DNA of 64,000 bases from Coprococcus comes ATCC 27758 (GCF_025149785.1 NZ_CP102277.1:186001-250000), one strand, 5' to 3'; shown: positions 8,706 through 17,530, counted from the stretch's first letter. Notes: generated from the sequence alone by a model not told the origin. Translations and numbers: made by a program.

Positions 8706-9894
8706 GTTGAAAAAGATCTTTTCTAAGCGGGTTAATCAGGTTTTGCTTGCGGCAGTGCTTGTGGTGACGATTATTTATTCCGGTATGGCAATCGGAAGTA
8801 TGCGCTATGTGGATGAAGAGGGGCAAAATCACACTGGGATTGAATCGGGACGGCTTCTGGCTGAAAATATCAATCAATGGAAAGGGGAACTTACAGCGGA
8901 GAAAATTTCCGAAGTAATAAATGATTACAAGACGATATCTGCCAAATATCCGGATGAAATACCAAATACAGAATATGGAAAAACAGTACAGTCATATTAT
9001 GATATTTATAGTTTTGTAATTGGCATAATGACTCCAGATTCAGAATGGAATGAAAGTGTAGTATATCAGCTTTCAGATGAACAGCTACAGAATATCTATA
9101 CAATCTATCAGGACAATATGAAGAAAATAGTGGAAGAGTATGGTACTACACCTGAAAAGAGAAGTTATCTGGAAAGCGTTTATAAAAAGATAGAAATACC
9201 TTTTATGTTCGAAGCAAAAGATTCCTGGACTACGATGACAATGTACGCACAAACTTATGTACTGTTAATGGCAGTGATCATAGGTTTTTTGGTAGCTGGT
9301 ATATTTTCCGGAGAGTTCCGCCCGGGAACAGAGGATGTTTTTTTTGCCACTAAATATGGAAGAACGAAGGCAATAAAAAACAAGATTTTTGCGGGAATAC
9401 TTGTGTCAACGGTTACCTATTGGATCGGAGTGGGGGTATTGTCTCTTATCTCATTTGCAGTAATGGGAACAAGCGGATTTTTCACGCCGTATCAGATTGA
9501 TGATCCATACAGTATTTATGTTATGACATATGGAGAATATTATTTGCTGATACTTGTGGGCGGGTATATCGTGACAATGTTTTGTGCTGCGTTGACTATG
9601 CTGGTGACAGTTAAGATGCATACACCGAATCTGGCGATTTGTATCCCGTTTTTCCTGCTTTGTATGATGCCGTTTATCGCAAGAGTATTACCGGCATTTG
9701 ATGCTTTTTTCAATTTGCTGCCAACTGTATTGACTAATATTTTTAATGCAGTGAGGACGCCGATTCTTTTTCAGATTGGTTCGTTTGTATTTCGTCAGAT
9801 TTCGTTATTGATGTTTCTGTACATCTTATTATTTATTGTACTGTTGCCTTTAATATATATAGGTTATAGTCGATATGGGTTAAAGAAGAAATAG
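8689..9894 (+). CDS. ABC-2 type transporter permease
   Basis: A 401-residue permease. First membrane segment is at about residues 15-37, followed by an extracytoplasmic region of about 150 residues with no Cys, then five or six hydrophobic segments in the C-terminal half (TYVLLMAVIIGFLVAGIF and others). This one-plus-five topology is usual for ABC-2 lantibiotic or bacitracin exporters. ATG 8689 follows GCAGGTGA; it overlaps the ATPase gene by 17 bases, so the two are translationally coupled. It is the last gene of the ECF sigma operon. Confidence 0.85.
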   Translation: MMFKYELKKIFSKRVNQVLLAAVLVVTIIYSGMAIGSMRYVDEEGQNHTGIESGRLLAENINQWKGELTAEKISEVINDYKTISAKYPDEIPNTEYGKTVQSYYDIYSFVIGIMTPDSEWNESVVYQLSDEQLQNIYTIYQDNMKKIVEEYGTTPEKRSYLESVYKKIEIPFMFEAKDSWTTMTMYAQTYVLLMAVIIGFLVAGIFSGEFRPGTEDVFFATKYGRTKAIKNKIFAGILVSTVTYWIGVGVLSLISFAVMGTSGFFTPYQIDDPYSIYVMTYGEYYLLILVGGYIVTMFCAALTMLVTVKMHTPNLAICIPFFLLCMMPFIARVLPAFDAFFNLLPTVLTNIFNAVRTPILFQIGSFVFRQISLLMFLYILLFIVLLPLIYIGYSRYGLKKK

Positions 9895-10123
9895 TATTAC
9901 GAACGTCTGATAAAGCTATTGAAACTTTCGGCTGTTACTGCAGAAATTTTATGATCCGGATAAAAAAGAGGGCTACTGATAAATTGCGTAATTGTGCCTC
10001 TTTATATAAAAGAGAAATTAAATGACATCACGTGAACTCGTTCGGGATATGTTTATAAACTATTTCCGGATATTTGAAAAAGATCAGGAAGGGTTGAAAA
10101 GCAGGTGATACCATGGGAAAGTA
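9895..10123 (+). other. Spacer with weak hairpin and a 28-codon frame
   Basis: A weak hairpin AAAGAGG/CCTCTTT (9965-10003) could end the transporter operon. A frame from ATG 10022 to 10110 encodes 28 residues (starting MTSRELVRDMF) without a clear ribosome-binding site. Just before the next gene lies ATGGGAAAGTAATG, in which a three-codon frame (Met-Gly-Lys-stop) overlaps the downstream start. Confidence 0.35.
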
Positions 10124-10525
10124 ATGATTCTTACGTTTTCTGATTCCGAGGAAGAAATTCTGAATAAGATTAAATCGGTTCTAGTCTGTGAAAACACAGT
10201 AGAGTTTATGGATAATGTAAACATTCAAAAGTTGAGATTCCCAAGTCTGGAAATAGACCAGCTTCAGCGTTGTGTAATCAGAGAAGATAAGACAGTGGGG
10301 CTTACCCGACATGAATATGATCTGCTTCTATATCTTGCGTTATCTCCTAATCGGGTATTCACGAAAGAACAGATCTATCAGCATATCTATGAGGAAGCGG
10401 AGTCAGAAGTGAATAACCGAATTTACGGTCTGATTAAGAACTTGAGAAAGAAAATAGAAGAAAATCCGGAAACACCGCACTACATAGAAACGATACGTGG
10501 TGTTGGTTATCGCTTTCGGGCATAA
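10124..10525 (+). CDS. Receiver-less OmpR-type winged-helix regulator, copy 1
   Basis: A 133-residue protein. The C-terminal 90 residues form a complete OmpR/PhoB winged helix: LTRHEYDLLLYLALSPNRVFTKEQ, then NRIYGLIKNLRKKIE and the terminal YIETIRGVGYRFRA. The N-terminal 40 residues are not a receiver domain and no phosphoacceptor Asp is present, so it cannot work as a normal response regulator. It closely resembles the protein at 15212 across its whole length. The start overlaps the stop of a tiny frame (TAATG), implying coupled translation. It lies between the ECF sigma operon and a two-component system, which it may regulate. Confidence 0.85.
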   Translation: MILTFSDSEEEILNKIKSVLVCENTVEFMDNVNIQKLRFPSLEIDQLQRCVIREDKTVGLTRHEYDLLLYLALSPNRVFTKEQIYQHIYEEAESEVNNRIYGLIKNLRKKIEENPETPHYIETIRGVGYRFRA

Positions 10526-10560
10526 AAGGAGCCGTCCGGCAATGGGCGGCTCGAAGTGTT
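10525..10560 (+). terminator. GAGCCGTCC hairpin terminator
   Basis: Stem gagccgtcc/gggcggctc with loop GGCAAT, then TCGAAGTGTTTCTC. Same hairpin and same GAAGT downstream word as at 552 and 15617. Ends the winged-helix gene. Confidence 0.7.
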
Positions 10561-10619
10561 TCTCTTGTTGTTTATTTATTGTTTTTTTCGTTGTATACTG
10601 ATAAAACGAGGTGATAAAA

Positions 10620-11294
10620 GTGGCATATAGAATTTTGATCGTGGATGATGACATCGAATTATTAAAGATGTTAAAGAACTATTTTGAAATCAAACGATAT
10701 GATGTAATGATGGCAGAAGATGGCACAGATGCTTTGGAAAAAATCCATAAGAAACCGGATATTATCTTGCTGGACATCAATATGCCTAAAATAGACGGAT
10801 TAGAAGTATGCAGACGTATCCGGGGCAAAGTAACTTGTCCCATTATCTTCCTGACGGCAAAAGTGGAGGAGCAGGACAGGGTAAACGGGCTTTTATCCGG
10901 TGGGGATGACTATATACTGAAGCCGTTTAGTCTGAAAGAACTGGATGCTCGTATTATTGCACATTTGAAGCGTGAGGAGCGTCATAAAGGGAAGTCTGAA
11001 TACAGATTCCACGGAGACCTCAGTATTGATTATGGAGCAAAGAGGGTTCAGATCGGTGAAAATGATTTGGAGCTTACGAAGCTGGAATATGCAATCATTG
11101 AGTTTTTGTCCATGAATCCAGGACAGGTTTTTGACAGGGAGCGGATATACGAAAAGGTGTGTGGTTATGATGCGGAAGGTGACAGCCGTGTTGTTACGGA
11201 ACTGATCCGGAGAGTGAGAAAGAAACTGGCGGAATATACGCAGACAGAATACATTGAGACAGTATGGGGGATGGGGTATCGATGGAAAAGATAA
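10620..11294 (+). CDS. OmpR family response regulator
   Basis: A 224-residue regulator. Receiver domain at residues 1-115 with acidic pair (VDDD), phosphoacceptor Asp in IILLDINMPKIDG and conserved Lys in DDYILKPFS; C-terminal winged helix ending YIETVWGMGYRWKR. GTG 10620 is chosen because GAGGTG is 6 bases upstream; GTG 10611 lies too close to it. It overlaps the kinase gene by 13 bases. The pair probably controls the following ABC genes at 12555-15149, as is usual for these modules. Confidence 0.9.
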   Translation: MAYRILIVDDDIELLKMLKNYFEIKRYDVMMAEDGTDALEKIHKKPDIILLDINMPKIDGLEVCRRIRGKVTCPIIFLTAKVEEQDRVNGLLSGGDDYILKPFSLKELDARIIAHLKREERHKGKSEYRFHGDLSIDYGAKRVQIGENDLELTKLEYAIIEFLSMNPGQVFDRERIYEKVCGYDAEGDSRVVTELIRRVRKKLAEYTQTEYIETVWGMGYRWKR

Positions 11295-12484
11295 GAAATT
11301 TATCCTTGAAAAAGACAATGGTTTTATATACGATACTCAGCTTGATTGTCACTTTTTTTCTTTCTGTGTCAATTATTGAGATTGCCGGGCAGATACAGGA
11401 GGAGGTCTGGTGGAAGTACGTGGATCAGGACGAGTATTATCAGGCAATGAATGACCGCAATGAAAATTTTGAGGTAGTGGTACCGAGACCGAATCAGAGT
11501 AAAATGAGCAGAATGGACTGGCATATTTCAGAAACCTGTGATTTCCTTCAGACGTACGGAGTATTGCTTTTTTCTTTTGCCGGATGTGGAATTGCGGTCA
11601 GCCTGTTTTACAAAAATAAATTAAAGAGACCGATTCAGGAACTGAAGATGGCATCACAGATGATTGCGGAGGAAGATCTGGATTTTCATATGGCTTATGA
11701 GAACGAGGACGAGATGGGGATGCTGTGCAGGGAATTTGAAAGGATGCGTGGGCAGTTGGAAGAAAATAACCGTAGACTTTGGCAGATGATCGAAGATGAG
11801 CGGGTACTGCGTGCAGCGATTGCCCATGATATCCGCTCGCCGCTTGCAATCATGCGGGGATATCAGGAAATGCTTTTGGAATTTGTTCCGGAAGATATGC
11901 TTGATCAAGAGAAAATGATGGAGATGTTAAGGGGCGGTATGCTTCAGATTGAACGGATGAACCATTTTATTGATGGTATGCGGAAGATGACGAAACTGGA
12001 AGAACGGGAATTAAACTGTTCCGTGGTGGATATCCGGCAGTTGATCAGCCAGATAAAAACGCTGGCAGAAGTCATGGAAGAAAAATCAGAAAAGGACTTC
12101 ACGGTAACGGCAGTGGGAGAGTCGGAAACTCTGGTCGCAGATGCGGAAATCATCATGGAAGTAGCGGATAATCTGTTGTCCAATGCATTCCGCTATGCCA
12201 GTCAGAAAGTCGGGCTGAAGCTGACAGTGACGGCGCAGGATCTGAAAATGAGTATCGGTGATGACGGAACGGGATTTCAGGAAAATACCGATACGGTGAC
12301 ACAGGCGTTTTATCATGAAAATTCGCAGGATGATTTAAAGCATTTTGGAATGGGTATGTATATCAGCCGTATCTACTGCGAACGGCATGGCGGGAAACTG
12401 CTGATAAAAAATGCAGCAGATGGTGGTGCGGAAATTGAGGCAGTGTTTAAAAATTATGTATCAGAAAAACAACAGCAGAAATAA
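11282..12484 (+). CDS. Sensor histidine kinase
   Basis: A 400-residue kinase: two transmembrane segments (about residues 13-36 and 87-108) with a short external loop of about 50 residues, HAMP linker, HisKA box IAHDIRSPLAIMRGY, and HATPase with ADNLLSNAFRYA (N box), DDGTGF (G1) and FGMGMYISRIYCERHGG (G2). The small external loop fits kinases that sense through a partner transporter. The start at 11282 was chosen by homology of the N-terminus; ATG 11264 is an alternative. The 3' end contains one arm of a terminator hairpin. Confidence 0.9.
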   Translation: MEKIRNLSLKKTMVLYTILSLIVTFFLSVSIIEIAGQIQEEVWWKYVDQDEYYQAMNDRNENFEVVVPRPNQSKMSRMDWHISETCDFLQTYGVLLFSFAGCGIAVSLFYKNKLKRPIQELKMASQMIAEEDLDFHMAYENEDEMGMLCREFERMRGQLEENNRRLWQMIEDERVLRAAIAHDIRSPLAIMRGYQEMLLEFVPEDMLDQEKMMEMLRGGMLQIERMNHFIDGMRKMTKLEERELNCSVVDIRQLISQIKTLAEVMEEKSEKDFTVTAVGESETLVADAEIIMEVADNLLSNAFRYASQKVGLKLTVTAQDLKMSIGDDGTGFQENTDTVTQAFYHENSQDDLKHFGMGMYISRIYCERHGGKLLIKNAADGGAEIEAVFKNYVSEKQQQK

Positions 12485-12501
12485 ATGGCTGTTGTTTTTT
12501 T
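12468..12501 (+). terminator. Terminator overlapping the kinase 3' end
   Basis: Perfect stem AACAACAGC/GCTGTTGTT with an 11-base loop and then seven T residues (one shared with the stem). The left arm is inside the last codons of the kinase gene. Confidence 0.8.
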
Positions 12502-12554
12502 GTTGTGATTTGTAGGCTATGCTGTTTGTAGAAAAAAGAAAGGCGGGATGACTT

Positions 12555-13619
12555 ATGAAAGCGATCATAAAAAGGAATCTGAAAAATTATCTTAAAAATC
12601 CGATATTTTGGACCGGTTTGATTGTTGTTTTAATCAGTATGTACCAGACACTTGCACCTTATCTGTCCATTCATTACGTGAAGCCGGATGAAACCTTCAG
12701 GAAGGTAAAAATGGCTTCCGATGGGGATGTTATGGAGGGATGTATTCCGGCAACACCGGATAAGGAGAGAGAACTGTGGGAGAAAGAGATTGTAAAGATA
12801 CTTCAAGACACAGAGAATGGGTTTGGCATGTCGGAAGCAGAGGCGGAGGCAGTGATATCTGAGATGAAACAGATGGAGATTACGGAGGCGTGTCAGTATC
12901 TGAAAACGGAATACCACTTTAATGGTGCCAATTATGTGTATGAGGACGTTTCATGGTATCAGGGAAGCCCGGAGGAAGTCAATCGGTATATCAGAGAAAA
13001 TCTTGAGAAACATCCATTCTCCTATTATTTCGGAAGAAAATTTACAGATTTTGCAAGCCTGCATATGGCATTCTTTGCAACGGTTCTGCTGGCGTTTTTA
13101 TTTTTCCAGGATATGAGGAAAAATACTTATGAATTGCTGCACACCAAACCGATGACGGCTTTTCAATATATTGCCGGGAAAATAAGCAGTGGATTTCTCA
13201 TCATGACGACGGCACTGGTCATTATGAATATCGTATTTATCATTTTGTGTTATGCCACGGCAGTAAAATCAGGATTTGCTATGAACATACTGGATTTTGT
13301 TCAGAATTCGATCCTGTATGTCCTGCCGAACATCCTGATGATCTGCTGTGTGTATGCGGTTACAGCGCTGCTGTTTAAGAATCCGCTTCCAGCGGTTCCG
13401 GCGCTGGTTCTTTATATCATTTATTCTAATATGCTGACATGGGACAGCAAAGGACAGTGTCATGCAAGACCATTCTCTATTATGGTTAGATTTCCGGGGA
13501 ATTTTTTTGAAACGGGATTGCCATATCGGGTATATCTCAATCAACTGCTTCTTGTGGCAGCATCCATACTGCTCATGTTTATAGCGGTGTGGATGTGGAA
13601 AAGGAGGAGAGTACATTGA
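12555..13619 (+). CDS. ABC transporter permease subunit
   Basis: A 354-residue permease. A hydrophobic segment lies at about residues 18-35, followed by an extracytoplasmic loop of about 140 residues rich in acidic residues, and then five or more membrane segments (from MAFFATVLLAFLFF onward), ending with RRRVH. The start follows AAAGGCGGGATGACTT. It is followed with a TTGA overlap by a second membrane protein and an ATPase, making a three-gene exporter. Family is ABC-2-like; the substrate is unknown, and antimicrobial peptides are likely by context. Confidence 0.8.
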   Translation: MKAIIKRNLKNYLKNPIFWTGLIVVLISMYQTLAPYLSIHYVKPDETFRKVKMASDGDVMEGCIPATPDKERELWEKEIVKILQDTENGFGMSEAEAEAVISEMKQMEITEACQYLKTEYHFNGANYVYEDVSWYQGSPEEVNRYIRENLEKHPFSYYFGRKFTDFASLHMAFFATVLLAFLFFQDMRKNTYELLHTKPMTAFQYIAGKISSGFLIMTTALVIMNIVFIILCYATAVKSGFAMNILDFVQNSILYVLPNILMICCVYAVTALLFKNPLPAVPALVLYIIYSNMLTWDSKGQCHARPFSIMVRFPGNFFETGLPYRVYLNQLLLVAASILLMFIAVWMWKRRRVH

Positions 13620-14272
13620 AGAAAGAAGTAAAAATATGTATGCCATATTATAAAATTGCATATTCAATCGCTTTTGTTGTGATATTGAGTGCAATCCAGC
13701 CTGTTGTATACGCAAACGAAATCGGAGGGGCAGTGGAAAGAGCTGTTTCGCTTCTGGCAGTCGTTTTCTGTGCAGATACTTATCTGGTGGAAGTGCAGAG
13801 CAAACGCTCGGAAGTATTCTGCCTTTATAATCTAAAAAAGCAGGCAGGGGTAGTTTATAAAAGACTATTTGTGCAGGTAGCTTATCTGATTGGAATCAGT
13901 TTGTTGGCATATGGACTCTTTTATTGGCAGAAACCGGTGAATCTGACAGAAGAATTAGATGGCGGTGCCTTGTTTGGAATTTATTGTATTGCGATTCCCG
14001 GAACTGTTTTGTTTTGGAGTGTGCTTTCCGTAACTGTCAGCAATCTGGTTCGAAACAGATGGATTGGTATGGGTGTCGTGCTGCTTTTCTGTTTTTTCTC
14101 TATTTCCGGAAAGGCAACTCAGTTTTTGAAAAACTGGGGACCATTTTCCTACGGAACTTGTGATTTCGGTAAGCTGACAGAGTGGAGATGGCTTGGCGGG
14201 AAGGTGCTGTGCGTGGTATTTGCGGGGATGATGCTTGCATTTGTTCCTAAGATATTAAAGAAGAGAGGGTAA
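13616..14272 (+). CDS. ABC transporter membrane subunit
   Basis: A 218-residue protein with about six hydrophobic segments (first at IAYSIAFVVILSAI). The TTG start at 13616 overlaps the stop of the preceding permease and has AAAGGAGGAG 8-9 bases upstream. There is no recognised domain beyond the hydrophobic profile. Its place between a permease and an ATPase says it is the second membrane half of the exporter. The same TTG/TGA overlap design is used at 7067, which suggests the two cassettes have a related origin. Confidence 0.8.
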   Translation: MKKEVKICMPYYKIAYSIAFVVILSAIQPVVYANEIGGAVERAVSLLAVVFCADTYLVEVQSKRSEVFCLYNLKKQAGVVYKRLFVQVAYLIGISLLAYGLFYWQKPVNLTEELDGGALFGIYCIAIPGTVLFWSVLSVTVSNLVRNRWIGMGVVLLFCFFSISGKATQFLKNWGPFSYGTCDFGKLTEWRWLGGKVLCVVFAGMMLAFVPKILKKRG

Positions 14273-14276
14273 GATT

Positions 14277-15149
14277 ATGAGTATAAGAATAGACGATTTA
14301 ACAGTAACATTTAAAAATGGAGTGACAGCGGTAGATCATGTGGATCTGGAAATCCCACATGGGATATTTGGTCTGTTAGGTGAAAATGGTGCAGGAAAAA
14401 CAACGTTGATGCGGGTGCTTACAACGGTGCTTGCACCCACAAGTGGAAAAGTTCTGTTAGATGGTACGCTATATTGCGAAGCAAATTACGAAAAGATACA
14501 GAAAAAGATTGGGTATCTGCCACAGGAAATTGATCTGTATCCGTCTTTGACTGTTCGAGAATGTCTGGAGTATATGGGAGATCTGGCTGGAATTGAGAAA
14601 AGAGAAAGCAAGAAAAGGATTGATTACTATCTGGAGAAGACCAGTCTTGCAGACCATCAGAAAAAGAAAATGCGGCAGCTTTCAGGTGGAATGAAGCGAA
14701 GAGTTGGATTAGTGCAGGCATTACTCCATGAGCCGGATTTTTTAATTGTGGATGAACCAACAACAGGGCTCGATCCGGAGGAACGCATCCGTATCCGTAA
14801 TTTACTGGTAGATTTTGCAGAAGAACGCACCGTATTATTTTCAACGCATGTGGTGGAGGATCTGATGGCAACCTGTAATCAGCTTGCGGTTATGAAAAAA
14901 GGTAGATTCCTTTATACAGGAACAATGAGGGAATTATTGAATAAGGCAAGAGGGCATGTATGGGAATGCTGTACAGAGGACGAAAGCCTTGCAAGAGAAT
15001 TAGAAAGAAAATATCATATTTCCAGTAAGCAGTATACGGAGGAAGGAATTAGATTAAGACTGTTAGGGGAGAATATGCCGTCAGAAAGTGGATGTATAGC
15101 TTGTGACGTAACTTTGGAAGATGCATATATCTATGTAACCAATCGATAA
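14277..15149 (+). CDS. ABC transporter ATP-binding protein
   Basis: A 290-residue ATPase with Walker A GENGAGKTT, Q-loop IGYLPQEIDLYPS, signature QLSGGMKRR, Walker B FLIVDEPTTGLDP and H-loop FSTHVVEDL. It resembles the ATPase at 7815 over its length, including the C-terminal tail with VTLEDAYIY, so the two cassettes are paralogous. Starts 4 bases after the membrane subunit. It energises the exporter formed by 12555 and 13616, which the two-component system at 10620-12484 probably regulates. Confidence 0.88.
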   Translation: MSIRIDDLTVTFKNGVTAVDHVDLEIPHGIFGLLGENGAGKTTLMRVLTTVLAPTSGKVLLDGTLYCEANYEKIQKKIGYLPQEIDLYPSLTVRECLEYMGDLAGIEKRESKKRIDYYLEKTSLADHQKKKMRQLSGGMKRRVGLVQALLHEPDFLIVDEPTTGLDPEERIRIRNLLVDFAEERTVLFSTHVVEDLMATCNQLAVMKKGRFLYTGTMRELLNKARGHVWECCTEDESLARELERKYHISSKQYTEEGIRLRLLGENMPSESGCIACDVTLEDAYIYVTNR

Positions 15150-15176
15150 ACATTGTTAATGAGGAGTGAAAGCTAA

Positions 15177-15212
15177 ATGCTAAGAAAAGCAGGTGATGTT
15201 ATGGGAAAGTGA
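15177..15212 (+). CDS. Short upstream frame coupled to winged-helix gene
   Basis: Eleven codons (MLRKAGDVMGK) after GAGGAGTG. The stop TGA overlaps the next start as TGATG. The same KAGD-x-MGK-stop end lies before the other copy at 10124, but there without an intact start. Either a coupling leader peptide or the tail of a lost upstream gene. Confidence 0.4.
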   Translation: MLRKAGDVMGK

Positions 15213-15613
15213 TGATTCTTACCATTTCTGATTCCGAAGAGGGAATCCTGAATAAAATTAAATCAGTTCTAGCCTGCGAAAGTACGTTAGAAGTTATGGA
15301 GATTACAAATTCTGAAAAGTTGACATTCCAAGGTTTGGAAATAGACCAGCTTCAGCGGAGCGTAATCAAAGATGGTAAGGTTGTGGAACTTACCAGACAT
15401 GAATATGACCTGCTTTTTTATCTGGCCTTATCCCCCAATCGGGTATTTACAAAAGAACAGATTTACCAGCATATTTATGAGGATGTGGAGTCAGAAGTGG
15501 ATAACCGTGTCTATGGGTTAGTCAAGAATCTGAGAAAGAAAATAGAAGAAAATCCGGAAGAACCGCACTACATAGAAACGATACGTGGTGTAGGCTACCG
15601 TTTTCGGGCATAA
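15212..15613 (+). CDS. Receiver-less OmpR-type winged-helix regulator, copy 2
   Basis: A 133-residue paralogue of the protein at 10124, with the same start (MILTISDSEEGILNKIKSVL), the same winged helix (LTRHEYDLLFYLALSPNRVF) and the same end (ETIRGVGYRFRA). No receiver domain or phosphoacceptor. Its upstream bases GCAGGTGAT..ATGGGAAAG.. and downstream hairpin are also shared with copy 1, so the repeat unit includes the flanks. Copy 1 and copy 2 bracket the two-component system and exporter at 10620-15149. It may act as a DNA-binding competitor or a constitutive regulator; no target is proven. Confidence 0.85.
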   Translation: MILTISDSEEGILNKIKSVLACESTLEVMEITNSEKLTFQGLEIDQLQRSVIKDGKVVELTRHEYDLLFYLALSPNRVFTKEQIYQHIYEDVESEVDNRVYGLVKNLRKKIEENPEEPHYIETIRGVGYRFRA

Positions 15614-15645
15614 AAAGAGCCGTCCGATTGGGCGGCTCGAAGTAT
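15612..15645. terminator. Bidirectional GAGCCGTCC hairpin terminator
   Basis: Stem gagccgtcc/gggcggctc with loop GATT, an A run to the left and GAAGTATTT to the right. Lies between convergent genes and can stop both. Confidence 0.75.
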
Positions 15646-15930
15646 TTAAACAGCAGTTTTCTTCACTGCCTGTTTATAGTTACCGGTAGCATCGTAATCT
15701 CCAGAGAGGAGCAGATTCTGGCGAAATTGCTCCAGTTTGATCTTGAAGCGTTTCCCATCCTCAACAGTCGTAAGCATGGTAAGAGCTTCTAGCATTCCCT
15801 GAATATATCCGGTTAGCAGGTAATATCTGCAGGGTTCTTCCGATGGTGAGATATTGGACAGGGTTTCTTCCAGATGTTCCTGACGTTCCCTGAGCCATGC
15901 ATCCCAGACATCCAGTTCCAAATCAGTCAT
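15646..15930 (-). CDS. Small ICE protein of unknown function
   Basis: A 94-residue, mostly helical and acidic protein (starts MTDLELDVWDAWLRERQEHLEE). There is no domain I recognise and no signal peptide. Its start follows AAAGGAGGAACACC. It is the last gene of the leftward ssb operon, next to the bidirectional terminator. Similar small proteins are common at the ends of ICE maintenance operons, but I cannot assign a role. Confidence 0.65.
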   Translation of the reverse strand: MTDLELDVWDAWLRERQEHLEETLSNISPSEEPCRYYLLTGYIQGMLEALTMLTTVEDGKRFKIKLEQFRQNLLLSGDYDATGNYKQAVKKTAV

Positions 15931-15985
15931 GGTGTTCCTCCTTTAAATCTGATGATAATCGTCTTTGGTGTGGAGGGGAGAAGTT

Positions 15986-16594
15986 TCATGCACAAGCATT
16001 TTTCTGCTCCAGATCCAAATATGGATTTGTAAATTCAAAAATAATAAGTTCATCCGCATCGAACATGAGCTCCAACTCTTTTAGTGTAGCTGCTGGATAT
16101 CCGCAATCTCTGAATCGTTCTAATACGTCTGTTTCCGTTTCAAATGGTTCACCGTCTTCCAGCTTTTCTCCGATTATTAAGCCACATGGAGTCAATAGGC
16201 TTTCTTCATATAAGCGGACACAATATCGGTCAGGGAAAAATAGGTGTGCTTCATCCGTGTTATAATAAATTCGTTCTCCAGGTTCTATGCTTTGCATCAC
16301 AAAGGGAACATGATATGCAGCGGCTATCGCCTGATATGCTTCATAAAGTGGAGTCCATGCTGTCTCTAAAGAAAGTAGAATATACGTATCATTCCATTCC
16401 ATGTAGCTGACATTTCCACGAAGAGATATTCCGGTGGAATCTATTTTCTTGTGGGAAAATAAATTGCCAATCCAGCATAAATCAGGATTCTGGTTCAGAA
16501 TGATGTAGGTTTCCAGGTCCTCCCACAAGTCATATAGTCCTTCCGGATTTCCTTCTGTATAAAAGATCACATCATCACAGCAGATATTTGCCAT
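15986..16594 (-). CDS. Unknown protein, possibly YubB/DUF1281-like
   Basis: A 202-residue protein. The start, ANICCDDVIFYTEG, then a beta-alpha pattern, EWNDTYILLSLETAWTPLYEAYQAIAAAY, and YYNTDEAHLFFPDRY, resembles the ferredoxin-like fold of the YubB/DUF1281 (Api92-like) proteins found on plasmids and phages, which react to aromatic-rich cores in the same order. The match is by eye only. It begins at the stop of the next gene upstream (shared base), so translation is coupled. Function unknown in all relatives I know of. Confidence 0.6.
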   Translation of the reverse strand: MANICCDDVIFYTEGNPEGLYDLWEDLETYIILNQNPDLCWIGNLFSHKKIDSTGISLRGNVSYMEWNDTYILLSLETAWTPLYEAYQAIAAAYHVPFVMQSIEPGERIYYNTDEAHLFFPDRYCVRLYEESLLTPCGLIIGEKLEDGEPFETETDVLERFRDCGYPAATLKELELMFDADELIIFEFTNPYLDLEQKNACA

Positions 16595-16971
16595 TACACA
16601 TCCACCTCCGTTCCAAAAGTTTCACCCATATTCTGGTTGGAAACCGTAAGGTTTACAGGGGATAAGGTGCCAGAGGCAAGCCATTGTTCGATTGCATCAA
16701 TTACCTGCTCCAGCGTGTCGTTATAAGCCACATTGCAGTCTTCCAGTCGGAGAAACTGCAGGTATGCTTCATGAAGAAGGCTTGGATCATCACGCAGCGT
16801 TTCATATGGAAGGTTGCAGAGTCCGATTCTTTCCTCCAGACGTTCCATGGAGCGGCGGATGAAGTCGCAGGAAATAAATTGTTCCCGGTAGATGTTATAA
16901 GCAGCTTCAAGCTGGTCATAGGTCAAAATAAATGAGACTTTCTCGCAAGGATTAGATGGTTGTTCTTTCAT
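16594..16971 (-). CDS. Unknown ICE protein
   Basis: A 125-residue soluble protein with helical pattern (YDQLEAAYNIYREQFISCDF, then SMERLEERIGL). No recognised family. ATG 16971 is chosen since GGAGGAATTTACC lies just upstream; the ATG at 16986 begins inside that site. It overlaps the preceding gene by 20 bases and the following gene by one base, so it belongs to the tightly packed ssb operon. Confidence 0.6.
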   Translation of the reverse strand: MKEQPSNPCEKVSFILTYDQLEAAYNIYREQFISCDFIRRSMERLEERIGLCNLPYETLRDDPSLLHEAYLQFLRLEDCNVAYNDTLEQVIDAIEQWLASGTLSPVNLTVSNQNMGETFGTEVDV

Positions 16972-17530
16972 GGTAAATTCCTCCATTCATACTATGATTG
17001 GCTGGTGGTACGGATTCTCTTTGTTCGGGAGTAAGATGTACCAGTAGTTTCCAGCGCAGGTCGATTTCTCGGTGAATCCAGGTATCATTTTCATAAACTT
17101 CATGTGTCAAAAAATTGTAAATTGTCGGTTCTTTTTCTATATCATCCAGATCTGCGACCAGACAAGTTGCCTGATTCACATAGGGCCAGAGTGCCTGTTC
17201 GACCATATGGCGTAGTTCCAGTATCAGAGGATATATCTGTCCTACATCATAGGTTTTGGACATGCAGGAGCTGATTCTCTTCAGCATCCCGGAAGTTTGT
17301 ATCATCTGGTTGATGACGGTACATTGTTCCTCCACATCTGCATCCGGATTCAGGACCAGCCGGTGGAGCAGCACAGATTTTGCATAGGCAGAAGCGGTCA
17401 GGTTGATGTTTCTGACCAGTTCTTCATACGGCTGCTTATACTGTGTCTTCAGCACTTCCAGAGGCACATGTTCCCGGTTCTTCTTTAAGGTGGAGAGGAG
17501 CCCCGAAAGGCAGCTCTCCAGTTCTTCCAT
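16952..17530 (-). CDS. Unknown helical ICE protein
   Basis: A 192-residue helical protein with no membrane segment and no recognised domain (starts MEELESCLSGLLSTLKKN). ATG 17530 lies five bases after the stop of the upstream gene; GTG 17545, overlapping that stop, is an alternative giving 197 residues. Neither has a strong ribosome-binding site, so it is probably translated by coupling. Sits in the middle of the ssb operon with other small unknowns. Confidence 0.6.
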   Translation of the reverse strand: MEELESCLSGLLSTLKKNREHVPLEVLKTQYKQPYEELVRNINLTASAYAKSVLLHRLVLNPDADVEEQCTVINQMIQTSGMLKRISSCMSKTYDVGQIYPLILELRHMVEQALWPYVNQATCLVADLDDIEKEPTIYNFLTHEVYENDTWIHREIDLRWKLLVHLTPEQRESVPPANHSMNGGIYHERTTI

